Source: Alphaproteobacteria bacterium
GTDB taxonomy: Bacteria > Pseudomonadota > Alphaproteobacteria > Rhizobiales > Xanthobacteraceae
Length of the DNA stretch: 64,000 nucleotides
NCBI GenBank assembly: GCA_005884765.1
Contig: VAZV01000130.1
Span: 1-64,000 of the forward strand
Reading direction: 5' to 3'
Shown: piece after piece, positions 9,288-17,508 of the stretch
How the letters are laid out: every line of letters begins with the position of its first letter
Position numbering within the stretch: the first letter of the stretch is position 1
The notes under the pieces: generated by a model
The model's database searches: none
The model's input: the letters and a program-made list of their open reading frames with translations, nothing else
What the model was told of the DNA's origin: nothing
Program-made: the position numbers and the translations under genes

Positions 9288-9629
9288 TCATTGCGCGTTC
9301 TTGTCTCCATATTGAAGAACCTGAACCTTCTCCAGGGTGATAAGGCCGCTGCTCATCATTCCATCCAGCGTTGGCAAAAAGCCATTGATCTTGTCCTCAC
9401 TGTCGACGATCTCGATCACCAAAGGCAGGTCTTCCGACAGGCGCAATATCTTCGTGGTGTGAAGCCGGCTGGATGCGCCGAAGCCCATCGGACCACGCAG
9501 AACGGTTGCGCCGGCAAGGTGCTGTTCCCGTGCCTTGAGTACAATCGCCTCGCACAGCGGGGAAGAACCGAACTTGTCGTTCTCGCCGATGAAGATTCGA
9601 AGCAACAGGGCCTGTTTTGGGATTTGCAT
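9288..9629 (-). CDS. DUF190 family protein
   Basis: A 113-residue protein beginning MQIPKQALLLRIFIGENDKF, with the DUF190 core (LYEAIV-like LCEAIVLKAREQHLAGATVLRG and GFG...LHT). A strong GGAG ribosome site precedes the 9629 start. It lies 2 bases after crcB on the same strand, the usual association of DUF190 proteins with CrcB fluoride channels. The family has a PII-like ferredoxin fold, suggesting a regulatory role; the function is not established. Confidence 0.85.
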   Translation of the reverse strand: MQIPKQALLLRIFIGENDKFGSSPLCEAIVLKAREQHLAGATVLRGPMGFGASSRLHTTKILRLSEDLPLVIEIVDSEDKINGFLPTLDGMMSSGLITLEKVQVLQYGDKNAQ

Positions 9630-9631
9630 GG

Positions 9632-10066
9632 TTAGCTCCCTTTGAGACGATTGAGACGGCTCGCGAGCACATGTCCCAGCCACACCGCAACGAGCCAGCT
9701 CACGACCGATACCGCGATGTTCACAAAGGCAGTCTGCGCCATGCCGCCTTCCAGCAGCTTGAAGGTTTCCAGGCTAAAGGTCGAGAACGTTGTGTAGCCG
9801 CCGCAAAACCCGGTCATGACGAACTGCCGCTGTCGCGCGCTGGCGAACAATCGTCCGTCGGGGCCGCTGAGGGTGCTGTAGAATCCAATAATGAACGAGC
9901 CGGTAACATTGACGAACAGGGTTGCCCAGGGCAGCCCGGGAATCGACTCGATCAGCAGGGACAGAAGGTAGCGCGCAACGCCGCCCAACACACTGCCGGC
10001 TGCAATATATGCGTACAGGATCGCCGCATTCCACGCGCTGGGCTTGGTCTTGCCTCCGGCGGCCAT
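9632..10066 (-). CDS. crcB: CrcB fluoride channel, copy 1
   Basis: A 144-residue Fluc/CrcB protein with four membrane helices, exporting fluoride. Diagnostic sequence: GGVARYLLS in helix 1, WATLFVNVTGSFIIGF in helix 2, and the pore motif GFCGGYTTFSTFSLE in helix 3. Gene order crcB2-crcB1-DUF190 with gaps of 17 and 2 bases indicates one operon. The second, diverged CrcB upstream suggests the two may form a heterodimer, as known for some double-crcB loci. Confidence 0.92.
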   Translation of the reverse strand: MAAGGKTKPSAWNAAILYAYIAAGSVLGGVARYLLSLLIESIPGLPWATLFVNVTGSFIIGFYSTLSGPDGRLFASARQRQFVMTGFCGGYTTFSTFSLETFKLLEGGMAQTAFVNIAVSVVSWLVAVWLGHVLASRLNRLKGS

Positions 10067-10083
10067 TGGCTATTGATCCCAAC

Positions 10084-10470
10084 TCACCTCAGCAGAGTGA
10101 CCACCGCAAAACCCGCGGCAACGGCTGCAAGCGACAACACAAGAGAAAGCACGACGTAGCCAACCGCGCGGCCGCTCTCGCCGTCTCGTGCCAGCGCCAG
10201 CGTCTGCAAACTGAACGATGAGACCGTGGTGTAACAGCCCAGGAATCCCGTCACCGCGAACAGCCACGGATTGGACGAGGCAAACAGCGACGCGCCGTCT
10301 CGGGCCAAGGCACCGACGATGCCAATGAGCCATGCGCCGCTGGCATTGACCAACAACGTGCCCCAGGGAAACGTCTCCCCGACCCGCCTCGCTACCAATC
10401 CGGATAGAAAATAGCGCGCGGTGCCTCCCAGCGCGCTGCCCAATACGACGCAGATTAATCCAGATATCAC
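10084..10470 (-). CDS. crcB: CrcB fluoride channel, copy 2
   Basis: A CrcB homologue with GGTARYFLSG, FPWGTLLVNASGAWLIGI and a changed pore block GFLGCYTTVSSFSLQ (Gly-Cys and Val-Ser replace the Gly-Gly and Phe-Ser-Thr positions of copy 1). I place the start at a GTG at 10470 (128 aa, the family length); the frame is open upstream to 10599, but that extension has no family features. Four membrane helices are visible. It is the first gene of the crcB-crcB-DUF190 operon. Confidence 0.85.
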   Translation of the reverse strand: MISGLICVVLGSALGGTARYFLSGLVARRVGETFPWGTLLVNASGAWLIGIVGALARDGASLFASSNPWLFAVTGFLGCYTTVSSFSLQTLALARDGESGRAVGYVVLSLVLSLAAVAAGFAVVTLLR

Positions 10471-10689
10471 GTGCGATAATATCCGCAATCTCTTGGACCG
10501 AAACGGTATTGCATGGTTTGTCGTCCCAAATCGATGCTTCCCAGGATCATGCAATATAGCAATTTCCAGACCAGCGGCCGTGTCTCCTGATGTCATCACC
10601 CGGAATAGCCGTCCTGGAAACGCGGCAGGGCTGCGCCAAAACCTGATTTCTCAAAGCAGATCAACGTGATTTGGCCGCCCGCGCAGCCT

Positions 10690-11943
10690 TCAGCTCAGGT
10701 TCGCATACGACAAAAACCCGACGACCTGGCCGGGCTCGACCATCGAGACGGCTTCGCCGAGTTCGACCAGTCCGTCGGTGTCGACCAGCGACGACAGCAG
10801 CCCCGCGCCCTCGCGCGGAAATTTGATCGCTTCAAGCCCACCGTCGTCCGCCTTTCGCAAGGTGACGCGGACATATTCGCGGCGGCCGATCTTCTTCCTG
10901 TAGGTGAAGGCGGCTCGCACCGGCATCGGAACGAGATGCTGGTGCGCGGCCCCCATCAGCGCCAGCACGGTCGGCCGCACCACATGCACGAAGGTGACGA
11001 AGCTCGCCACCGGATTTCCGGGCAAGCCGATCAACGGCGTACCGCCGATGATTCCCATGGCGACCGGGCGCCCCGGCTTGATCGCCATCCGCCACAACAC
11101 GAGCTTGCCTGCGCTTTCGACGCCGGCCTTGACGTGGTCCTCCTCGCCGGTGGAGACGCCGCCAGTGGTGAGAATGAGATCGTGGCTGCCCGCCACTTTC
11201 TTCAGGGCACTCGCAAGTGAAGCGGGCTCGTCGCGCAGGATTCCGAGATCGCTAAGCTGGCAGCCCAGCCGCGCCAGCATCGCTATCAGCATGAAACGAT
11301 TGGAGTCGAAGAGCTGCGCCGGCGCGCGCGTTTCACCGGGGGATACCAGTTCGTTGCCGGTCGAAAACACCGCAACGCGGATGCGCCTGTTGACCTCGAC
11401 CTGCGTCAATCCAAACGCGGCAGCGAGCGCGACATCCTGCGGCCGCAGCCGCTGACCGGCCTTGAGCGCGGCGTGGCCGAGCGGAATATCTTCGCCGGCC
11501 GGGCGGACGTTGGCGCCGGGTTTCAGCCCCGCGGGGAGCACGACGTTATTTCCTTCGACGCGCACGTCTTCCTGCATAAAGACGGTATCGGCACCATCAG
11601 GCATCGGCGCGCCCGTGAAGATCCGCACCGCCTGACCCGGCTTGACCGGCCCGCGTGCCGACGCGCCGGCCTGCACGCGGCCGCTAACGGGAAATATCTG
11701 CGCTTCGTCCGGCGGCAGATCGCGGCTTGCGACCGCGTAGCCATCGACGGCGGAATTGGTAAAGGGTGGCAGCGGCAGCGGCGCTACGATGTCGCGCGCG
11801 AGGATGCGGCCGTCCGCGTTCGCAAGCGCAACGGTCTCAACCTCCTGCACCGCTGTCACCCTGGCTGCGATGATCGCGACGGCTTCATCGACCGACATCA
11901 TCGGTCCGCCAAAGGCAAAGCAGTCGTCGGATAATTGCGCCAT
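10690..11943 (-). CDS. moeA: molybdopterin molybdenumtransferase MoeA (copy 1)
   Basis: A 417-residue canonical MoeA that inserts molybdate into adenylated molybdopterin. Visible family blocks: FTNSAVDGYAV, PGQAVRIFTGAPMPDGADTV, ANVRPAGEDI, VAVFSTGNELVSPGE, DLILTTGGVSTGEEDHVK and the GLPGNPVASFV loop. It is followed on the same strand in transcription order by nothing close, and preceded by mobB with an 8-base gap, forming a mobB-moeA pair. It supplies cofactor for the nearby formate dehydrogenase. Confidence 0.94.
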   Translation of the reverse strand: MAQLSDDCFAFGGPMMSVDEAVAIIAARVTAVQEVETVALANADGRILARDIVAPLPLPPFTNSAVDGYAVASRDLPPDEAQIFPVSGRVQAGASARGPVKPGQAVRIFTGAPMPDGADTVFMQEDVRVEGNNVVLPAGLKPGANVRPAGEDIPLGHAALKAGQRLRPQDVALAAAFGLTQVEVNRRIRVAVFSTGNELVSPGETRAPAQLFDSNRFMLIAMLARLGCQLSDLGILRDEPASLASALKKVAGSHDLILTTGGVSTGEEDHVKAGVESAGKLVLWRMAIKPGRPVAMGIIGGTPLIGLPGNPVASFVTFVHVVRPTVLALMGAAHQHLVPMPVRAAFTYRKKIGRREYVRVTLRKADDGGLEAIKFPREGAGLLSSLVDTDGLVELGEAVSMVEPGQVVGFLSYANLS

Positions 11944-11951
11944 CGCGCCTC

Positions 11952-12473
11952 TCAGACCTCGCTTTTAGCCAGCACGTCCTCGACCGAGATCGCCGATCGC
12001 TGCAGCAGCGCGGCGACGGCCTCGACATCATCGAGATGGGCTGTCGGGAGCGTGGTTGCAACGGCCATGTCGGTCGCAATGCCGACGATGCCGGGATCAT
12101 CCGGGAAGAGCAGCGGCTTTTGGTTGGCGGCGCGGTGCACTTCGATCTTGCGATGCGGCTCGCGCTTGAAACCCTCGACGATGACGAGATCGACCGGAGA
12201 CATCTTTTTGAGCAGCTCCGCCAGTCGCGGCTCGGCGCCGCCGCGCAGTTCGTGCATCAGCGCCCAGCGCCGGGTCGAGGAGACCAGCACCTCGGTGGCG
12301 CCGGATTGGCGATGCACCCAGGAATCCTTGCCCGGCACGTCGACATCGAAATCGTGATGGGCGTGCTTGATCACGGACACGCGCAGGCCTTCTTCCAGCA
12401 AATGCGGGATGATGCGCTTCAAGAGCGTGGTCTTGCCGGCGCCGCTCCATCCTGCGAGCCCAATCACCTTCAT
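11952..12473 (-). CDS. mobB: molybdopterin-guanine dinucleotide biosynthesis protein MobB
   Basis: A 173-residue GTP-binding accessory protein. The P-loop GWSGAGKTTLLKR lies at residues 8-20, followed by the metal-like/His-rich strand VSVIKHAHHDFDVD and later PVDLVIVEGFKREPHRKIEVHR, all typical of MobB. It aids MobA in attaching GMP to molybdopterin to give MGD, needed by formate dehydrogenase. It is divergent from fdhD, with a palindromic repeat in the intervening region. Confidence 0.92.
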   Translation of the reverse strand: MKVIGLAGWSGAGKTTLLKRIIPHLLEEGLRVSVIKHAHHDFDVDVPGKDSWVHRQSGATEVLVSSTRRWALMHELRGGAEPRLAELLKKMSPVDLVIVEGFKREPHRKIEVHRAANQKPLLFPDDPGIVGIATDMAVATTLPTAHLDDVEAVAALLQRSAISVEDVLAKSEV

Positions 12474-12502
12474 CTTAACTCTCCGGAAGCCGCACTCCTA
12501 GC

Positions 12503-12583
12503 CGTCATTGCGAGGAGCTAAGCGACGAAGCAATCCAGTTCCTTATTGTATATCTGGATTGCTTCGCTTCGCTCGCAATGACG
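12503..12583. repeat. palindromic intergenic repeat between mobB and fdhD
   Basis: An inverted repeat whose arms read CGTCATTGCGAG...GAAGCAATCCAG and CTGGATTGCTTC...CTCGCAATGACG, separated by a short AT-rich loop. It is a REP-like hairpin of a kind dispersed in Bradyrhizobium-type genomes. Sitting between divergent genes, it cannot be a simple terminator of either. Confidence 0.75.
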
Positions 12584-12657
12584 ACGGCGGCCACATTGTT
12601 CTTGCTCCAAGAAGCTTTATATCGATGGACAGGTAATGTCATGCTAACCTCTTCGAC

Positions 12658-13548
12658 ATGATGAAGATCGAAAAAGCCCCCGTGCCGCTGATCGTGCCGA
12701 ACCCGGACGATCCGAAGCTGACCGAGCGTGTCATCGGGATCGATCAGACCGGCGCCAAGGTCGAGATCAAGGTGCCGGTGGAGCGGCCGCTGACGCTGTA
12801 CCTCAACGCGCAGGAAATCGTCACCATGATGACGATCGGCGACTACCCGGAGTATCTCGCGCTCGGTTATCTCCTGAATCAGAACATGCTGAAATACAAC
12901 GACGTCGTCACCGAGGTCGAGTATGACGACGATTTGCAGGTGGTGGTGGTGCGCACCGAGCACAACACCAATTTTGAGGCGAAGCTGAAGAAGCGGACGC
13001 AGACGTCCGGCTGCGCCCAGGGCACGGCGTTCGGCGATCTGTTGGAGGCGGTGGAAAGCGTGGCGCTGCCGAAGGCGGAACTGCGCACGTCCTGGCTCTA
13101 TCAGATGACCCATGCGATCAACACCATGCCCTCCCTCTATTTGGAGGCCGGCGCGATCCACGGCTGCGTGCTGTGCAAGCAAGGCGCCCCGGTCTGCTAT
13201 ACCGAAGACGTCGGCCGCCATAACGCGGTCGACAAGATCGCAGGATGGATCTATCGCCACGGCGTCGATCCCGCCGACAAGATTCTTTATACCACTGGAC
13301 GGCTCACATCCGAGATGGTGATCAAGACGGTGCGGATGGGGATTCCGATCCTGGTGTCGCGCTCGGGCTTTACCGCCTGGGGCGTCGAGCTGGCGCGTCA
13401 GGTCGGCCTGACTCTGGTCGGGCGCACGCGAGGCAAGCGCTTCATCGCGCTATCGGGCGAAGAACGGATCGTCTACGACCAGAACCTTGCCTTCGTCGAA
13501 GAAGAATCCGCGCGGCACAAGCGCAAGGGCGAAGCCGGTGACGACTAA
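12658..13548 (+). CDS. fdhD: FdhD, sulfurtransferase for formate dehydrogenase
   Basis: A 296-residue FdhD protein, which transfers sulfur from a cysteine desulfurase to the Mo-bis-MGD cofactor of formate dehydrogenase. The conserved loop HGCVLCKQG carries the two functional cysteines in a CxxC arrangement. Further family blocks are [28 protein letters not shown] and [16 protein letters not shown]. Two ATGs are adjacent at the start. It overlaps the downstream mobA start, giving an fdhD-mobA operon facing away from mobB-moeA. Confidence 0.95.
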   Translation: MMKIEKAPVPLIVPNPDDPKLTERVIGIDQTGAKVEIKVPVERPLTLYLNAQEIVTMMTIGDYPEYLALGYLLNQNMLKYNDVVTEVEYDDDLQVVVVRTEHNTNFEAKLKKRTQTSGCAQGTAFGDLLEAVESVALPKAELRTSWLYQMTHAINTMPSLYLEAGAIHGCVLCKQGAPVCYTEDVGRHNAVDKIAGWIYRHGVDPADKILYTTGRLTSEMVIKTVRMGIPILVSRSGFTAWGVELARQVGLTLVGRTRGKRFIALSGEERIVYDQNLAFVEEESARHKRKGEAGDD

Positions 13549-14158
13549 CATTCCCGGCGTATTGCTGGCCGGCGGCCTGGCGCGGCGGATGGGCGGCGGC
13601 GACAAGCCGATGCGCCAAATCGGCGGCCGTACGATTTTGGAGCGCGTGGTCGCGCGGCTGACGCCGCAATGCGACGGGCTGATCCTCAACGCCAACGGCG
13701 ATCCCGCGCGCTTCGCGGCGTTTGGGCTGCCGGTCATTCCTGATTCTGTCGAGAATTTTCCAGGACCGCTGGCGGGCATTCTGGCGGCGCTGGACTGGGC
13801 CGCGGCAAATCGTCCTGAGGTGTCGCTAGTGCTGAGCGCGGCGGCCGACTGTCCGTTCCTGCCACGTAATCTCGTCGCGCGGCTATCGCAGGCGTGCTCG
13901 GATCAAACCGCGCAGCTTGCGGTCGCGGCTTCCGGCGGGCAATCGCATCCGGTGATCGGATTATGGAGCGTGAGTTTACGCCACGAGCTGCGCCACGCGC
14001 TGGTCGTCGAAGACGTCAGGAAGATCGACCGCTGGACCGCGCGCTACAAGCTCGCCACTGTGGAATGGCCGGCAACACCGCTCGATCCCTTCTTCAACGC
14101 CAATACCGTAGATGACCTCGCCGAGGCGGAACGGCTGGCCGCGCTGGATGGGAGTTAG
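13538..14158 (+). CDS. mobA: molybdenum cofactor guanylyltransferase MobA
   Basis: About 206 residues from a GTG at 13538, overlapping the end of fdhD by 11 bases; an upstream ATG at 13487 is an alternative that adds 17 basic residues without family character. The nucleotide-binding signature [19 protein letters not shown] is at the N-terminus, followed by [20 protein letters not shown] and AADCPFLP. MobA adds GMP to molybdopterin to make MGD. The C-terminal [14 protein letters not shown] is also typical. Confidence 0.93.
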   Translation: MTTNIPGVLLAGGLARRMGGGDKPMRQIGGRTILERVVARLTPQCDGLILNANGDPARFAAFGLPVIPDSVENFPGPLAGILAALDWAAANRPEVSLVLSAAADCPFLPRNLVARLSQACSDQTAQLAVAASGGQSHPVIGLWSVSLRHELRHALVVEDVRKIDRWTARYKLATVEWPATPLDPFFNANTVDDLAEAERLAALDGS

Positions 14159-14170
14159 CTAAGCACTCCG

Positions 14171-14270
14171 CCTCATCCTGAAGGGCGACGTCTTCGTCGC
14201 ATCTCGAAGGATGGGCCACATAGGGGCCTCATGGTTCGAGACGCGCGAAGACGCGCTCCTCACCATGAGG
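14171..14270. repeat. palindromic intergenic repeat after mobA
   Basis: A composite repeat. It begins CCTCATCCTGAAGG and contains GTCTTCGTCGC. Its right part (14227-14270) has arms CCTCATGGT and ACCATGAGG around GCGCGAAGACGCGC. It lies between the convergent ends of mobA and the MoeA fusion and may act as a bidirectional transcription barrier. This repeat type is widespread in Bradyrhizobiaceae. Confidence 0.7.
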
Positions 14271-14272
14271 GG

Positions 14273-16234
14273 CTAGGCCGGCCGAAATCCCGCCTCCGCC
14301 AGCGCCGCGCGACGCTCGTCCGACGCCAGCGCATCCAGAAATGCCTGCACTGCTGGGCGTTGCTTGCGCGCGCTTACCAGTGCAAAATCGTAATGCTCTT
14401 CGGCAAGCGGAATGAAGCCGAGCCCCGAGGCGTGCGCGACGGGGGCGATCGTCATGCCCCAATCGGCGCGATGCTGTGCCACGGCCGCGGCGACCGCATT
14501 GTGCGAGCGCGGTTGATTCCAGTAACCGTCAGGCCTGCGATCACCGAGCAGCCGATCGATCAGGATGCGCGTGCCGGCACCCTGGTTGCGGTTGACCATG
14601 ATGCAGGCGGCGTCAGCGAGTGCGGCGCGCACCGCTTCCTGCGCATTTAAGCCTTCGAAGCGCGCATCGCCCTTGCGGAATACGATGCCCTGCATCCGCC
14701 GCCAGCCGCCCACCAGCTCGAGCCCCTGGCTCAAAAACGGCGTGTTGTAGGTCTCGGTCTTGTCGTCGAACAGATGGATCGGCGCTAAATCGCATTCGCC
14801 GCGCTTGGCCGCTGCCAGCCCACCGAGGCTGCCGACCGCAATCGAGCGCACCGACAAGCCGGCGTGCGCGAGCGGCGCCGTCACCAGATCGAGCCCGGTA
14901 CAATGACTGCCGACGATGACGAGATCGGGCGCTCGCACATGGGGCGTGAACAGCGTCACCTCGGCTTGCGTGCCGGCCGGCATCTGGTCGGCGAGTGCGT
15001 CGATCTTCAAGAAGCCATCGGCCTGAGCAAACGACGTGATCGCGCCCGACCCCTTGCCCGTGGGATAAGCGATCAGGCCTCCGGCACCCTCGACCAGCGA
15101 CACCATCACGAATTCGGTGCGGCCGAGTTCCGACGCTATCCGCACCGGGATCTTCGCGGTGACTTTGGCCTCCGCTCGCGGCGGCAGGCCGGCCATGCGT
15201 CGCAGCACCGGCACGATCATGTCATGGAAGGTGAACATCGCCGAAGTCGGAAACCCCGGCAGGATGACCACGGGCTTGCCGTCGCAGACTGCAAGACACA
15301 GCGGCTTGCCCGGCTTCAGCGCCACGCCATGGGCGATGATGCCGGGCTTTCCGAGCCGCGCGATGATGCGGTGGGAGACGTCGCCCGCGCCCTTCGAGGT
15401 GCCGCCGGAAAGCACCAGCATGTCGCTCTGCGCGAGCGCCGCGCGCATCGCGGATTCGAGCAGCACCTCATCGTCCGGGGTCGCGCCAAGAAAGGCGGCC
15501 TCCCCGCCATTTTCGTTGATCGCTGCCGCGACAATCGCGCCGTTGGTGTCGTAGACCGCGGCAGGGCGAAGTGCTTCACCCGGCTGAACCAGTTCGTCGC
15601 CGGTCGAAATCACGGCAACGCGCGGCTTGCGCGCGACCGGGATTTTCGCGATGCCGCAGGCCGCGCATATGCCGATCTCGCGCGAGCCGATGACCGTGCC
15701 GGCGCGCAACAGCGCCTCGCCGCGCGCGATGTCGGAGCCGGCATAGGATACGAACTGTCCGGGCGGGGCGGCGCGGCGGATTTCGATCGCGCGCGGGCCT
15801 GCGGGCTGGGTGTGCTCGACCATGACGACGGCGTCGGCGCCCCGCGGCAACGGCCCCCCAGTCGCAATCGAGGTCGCCGTTCCCGACAGCACTGGCCGCG
15901 CCGGCGCAACGCCGCAGGCGATGACTTCATCGTTGAGCATCAGGCGCACCGGCGATGTTTCGGCGGCGCAAGCAAGATCGGCGGAGCGCACCGCAAAGCC
16001 GTCGACATTGGAGCGGTCGAACGGCGGCACGTCGATCGGCGCCACGACGTCTTCGATCAGCGCGCAGCCGAGCGCGTCCGCCAGACTGCGTTGCTCGCGC
16101 GGCATGGCAACAGGAAACAGCGTCGCTTCGAAGCGCGCAAGCGCGTCCTCGCGCGGCAGGATGGTCAGAAACTGATCCTGATCGACGCTGTCGCGGCCTT
16201 GCGGCTGCTGGTTTTGGCTCATCTCGCGGCTCAT
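14273..16234 (-). CDS. MoeA fused to a periplasmic-binding-protein-like domain
   Basis: A 653-residue fusion. Residues about 20-420 are MoeA-like (FDRSNVDGFAV, GTATSIATGGPLPRGADAVV, VAVISTGDELVQPGE, LVLSGGTSKGAGDVSHR, ILPGFPTSAMFTFHD). Residues about 430-653 resemble the PBP-like domain PF12727 often linked to MoeA or ModE-type regulators (IVGSHCTGLDLV, IHLFDDKTETYN, IMVNRNQGAGTRIL, DWGMTIAPVA). The second domain may bind molybdate, tungstate or a cofactor intermediate. Its start overlaps the stop of the next MoeA-like gene upstream by 4 bp. It is the second of three MoeA paralogues in 7 kb. Confidence 0.88.
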   Translation of the reverse strand: MSREMSQNQQPQGRDSVDQDQFLTILPREDALARFEATLFPVAMPREQRSLADALGCALIEDVVAPIDVPPFDRSNVDGFAVRSADLACAAETSPVRLMLNDEVIACGVAPARPVLSGTATSIATGGPLPRGADAVVMVEHTQPAGPRAIEIRRAAPPGQFVSYAGSDIARGEALLRAGTVIGSREIGICAACGIAKIPVARKPRVAVISTGDELVQPGEALRPAAVYDTNGAIVAAAINENGGEAAFLGATPDDEVLLESAMRAALAQSDMLVLSGGTSKGAGDVSHRIIARLGKPGIIAHGVALKPGKPLCLAVCDGKPVVILPGFPTSAMFTFHDMIVPVLRRMAGLPPRAEAKVTAKIPVRIASELGRTEFVMVSLVEGAGGLIAYPTGKGSGAITSFAQADGFLKIDALADQMPAGTQAEVTLFTPHVRAPDLVIVGSHCTGLDLVTAPLAHAGLSVRSIAVGSLGGLAAAKRGECDLAPIHLFDDKTETYNTPFLSQGLELVGGWRRMQGIVFRKGDARFEGLNAQEAVRAALADAACIMVNRNQGAGTRILIDRLLGDRRPDGYWNQPRSHNAVAAAVAQHRADWGMTIAPVAHASGLGFIPLAEEHYDFALVSARKQRPAVQAFLDALASDERRAALAEAGFRPA

Positions 16235-17340
16235 TGGCGCAACATATAGGCATCGACTTGGGCGCCCGCAGCATATCCCTCGCTGCCGCCGGGAACCAAA
16301 AGCCAGGCGTCGGCGCGAGCCATCGTCTCAAGCGGTAGGTCGCCGGTCGCGAGCGGCGTCCAGCCGCTGCCCTTCCGCTCGAGCAAGACAATCTCGGCGA
16401 GGCCCACGCTGGATGCAATCTTGCGCGCCAGCGGCAGGGTGACGGTCCGTTGCGGCAGCCGCCGGGTCAACCGGTCGAGCGCGGGAACCGCAAGTGTCCA
16501 CCACACAGCCCATGCCTGGTCCGGCGCGCCGGGCAATGCGATGACCGGAGTCTTCCCGACCTTACCCACCGCCGCCGTGCGGCCGGGCTGCAAGGCGATG
16601 CCATGCGCATTGACCTCACCGCGTCTGGCCAATGCCGCGATGGTCGCATCAGTACGGCCGACGCCACTGCCGCCGACGGTGATGAGGAGATCGCAATCGG
16701 CATCAACTGCTTCGGCGATCGAGGCAGCATCGCGCGAAGGGGCTTCGGTGAAGATGACTTCCGCACCCCGACCGCGCGCGCTTTCGGTGATCAGATTTGC
16801 CGTGATCGCGCCGCCGGGAATATTGACGATGCGCAGGCGAGGACGGCGCACAGCTATTTTTTCAAGTCCCGTGGCGCGTGCGATCAGAAGATCGGCTGGC
16901 AGCACCTGCCGGCCGGCCTCGGCAAGGAGGGTTCCAGCGCCGATATGGCCACCGGCCCGGCGAATCCCCTGCCCCGGTATCGCCTCCGCCAGCACCTGGA
17001 CCAGCGGTCCAGTCTGATCGACGGAATCGGCATCGACCACACAGTCACAGTTTTCGGGAATCTGGTCGCCGGCCTCGACCCACGGAGGCGCCGCGGCGAG
17101 CGGCAGCGGCGTGTAGGAGGATGCGCCGAGCAGATCGCGGGAACGCAGCGCCCAGCCGTCCACGGCTGCGACATCATGCGGCGGATAGGCGCTTGCAGGC
17201 GGCATCTCGGCTGCGATGCAGCCCAGCGCTTGGCTCAACGGAAGTTCGACCGGTGCAACCGCCACGAGATCGCGCAGCAAGACGGCCAGCGCGACGTCTA
17301 AAGGGGTGAGCGAGGCCGGCAAGCGCTGGATCGAGTTCAT
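16231..17340 (-). CDS. divergent MoeA-like molybdopterin-binding protein (copy 3)
   Basis: A 369-residue protein starting at MNSIQRLPASLTPLDVALAV (17340); the frame stays open upstream but without family features. MoeA-like blocks are present but weakened: VAAVDGWALRSRDL, DLLITVGGSGVGRTDATI in place of the usual TTGGVSxGxxD pattern, and VIALPGAPDQAWAVW. The N-terminal half is short of the standard charged loops. It may have lost molybdate insertion activity and act as a cofactor carrier or scaffold. Coupled to the fusion gene by an ATGA overlap. Confidence 0.82.
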   Translation of the reverse strand: MNSIQRLPASLTPLDVALAVLLRDLVAVAPVELPLSQALGCIAAEMPPASAYPPHDVAAVDGWALRSRDLLGASSYTPLPLAAAPPWVEAGDQIPENCDCVVDADSVDQTGPLVQVLAEAIPGQGIRRAGGHIGAGTLLAEAGRQVLPADLLIARATGLEKIAVRRPRLRIVNIPGGAITANLITESARGRGAEVIFTEAPSRDAASIAEAVDADCDLLITVGGSGVGRTDATIAALARRGEVNAHGIALQPGRTAAVGKVGKTPVIALPGAPDQAWAVWWTLAVPALDRLTRRLPQRTVTLPLARKIASSVGLAEIVLLERKGSGWTPLATGDLPLETMARADAWLLVPGGSEGYAAGAQVDAYMLRQ

Positions 17341-17508
17341 AAGCCATGATGGACCATGCATCGGCAGAATTGGCAACCACCCTTGAGCCTTCCTTGAGAG
17401 GGTGAAGGGAGACCGCCGTTCGCCGTTGACGGCGACCGCGGAATAATTGCAAGAACGTGGGACAACCAATAACGGCCGATGCGCCGGAGGTAACGGGAGG
17501 AGCAGGCA

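Noticed and set aside
10471..10660. Possible fluoride riboswitch before the crcB operon
   Set aside because: On the minus strand there is GGTGATGACATC but not the conserved GGCGATG...CCTAC pseudoknot pattern; no acceptable match to the crcB-motif RNA.
12505..13260. Minus-strand 251-codon frame opposite fdhD
   Set aside because: Antisense to fdhD, whose plus-strand product is unmistakable.
14864..16249. 461-codon plus-strand open frame
   Set aside because: Shadow of the MoeA fusion gene on the opposite strand; no domain logic, arginine/histidine-rich composition typical of antisense frames in GC-rich DNA.
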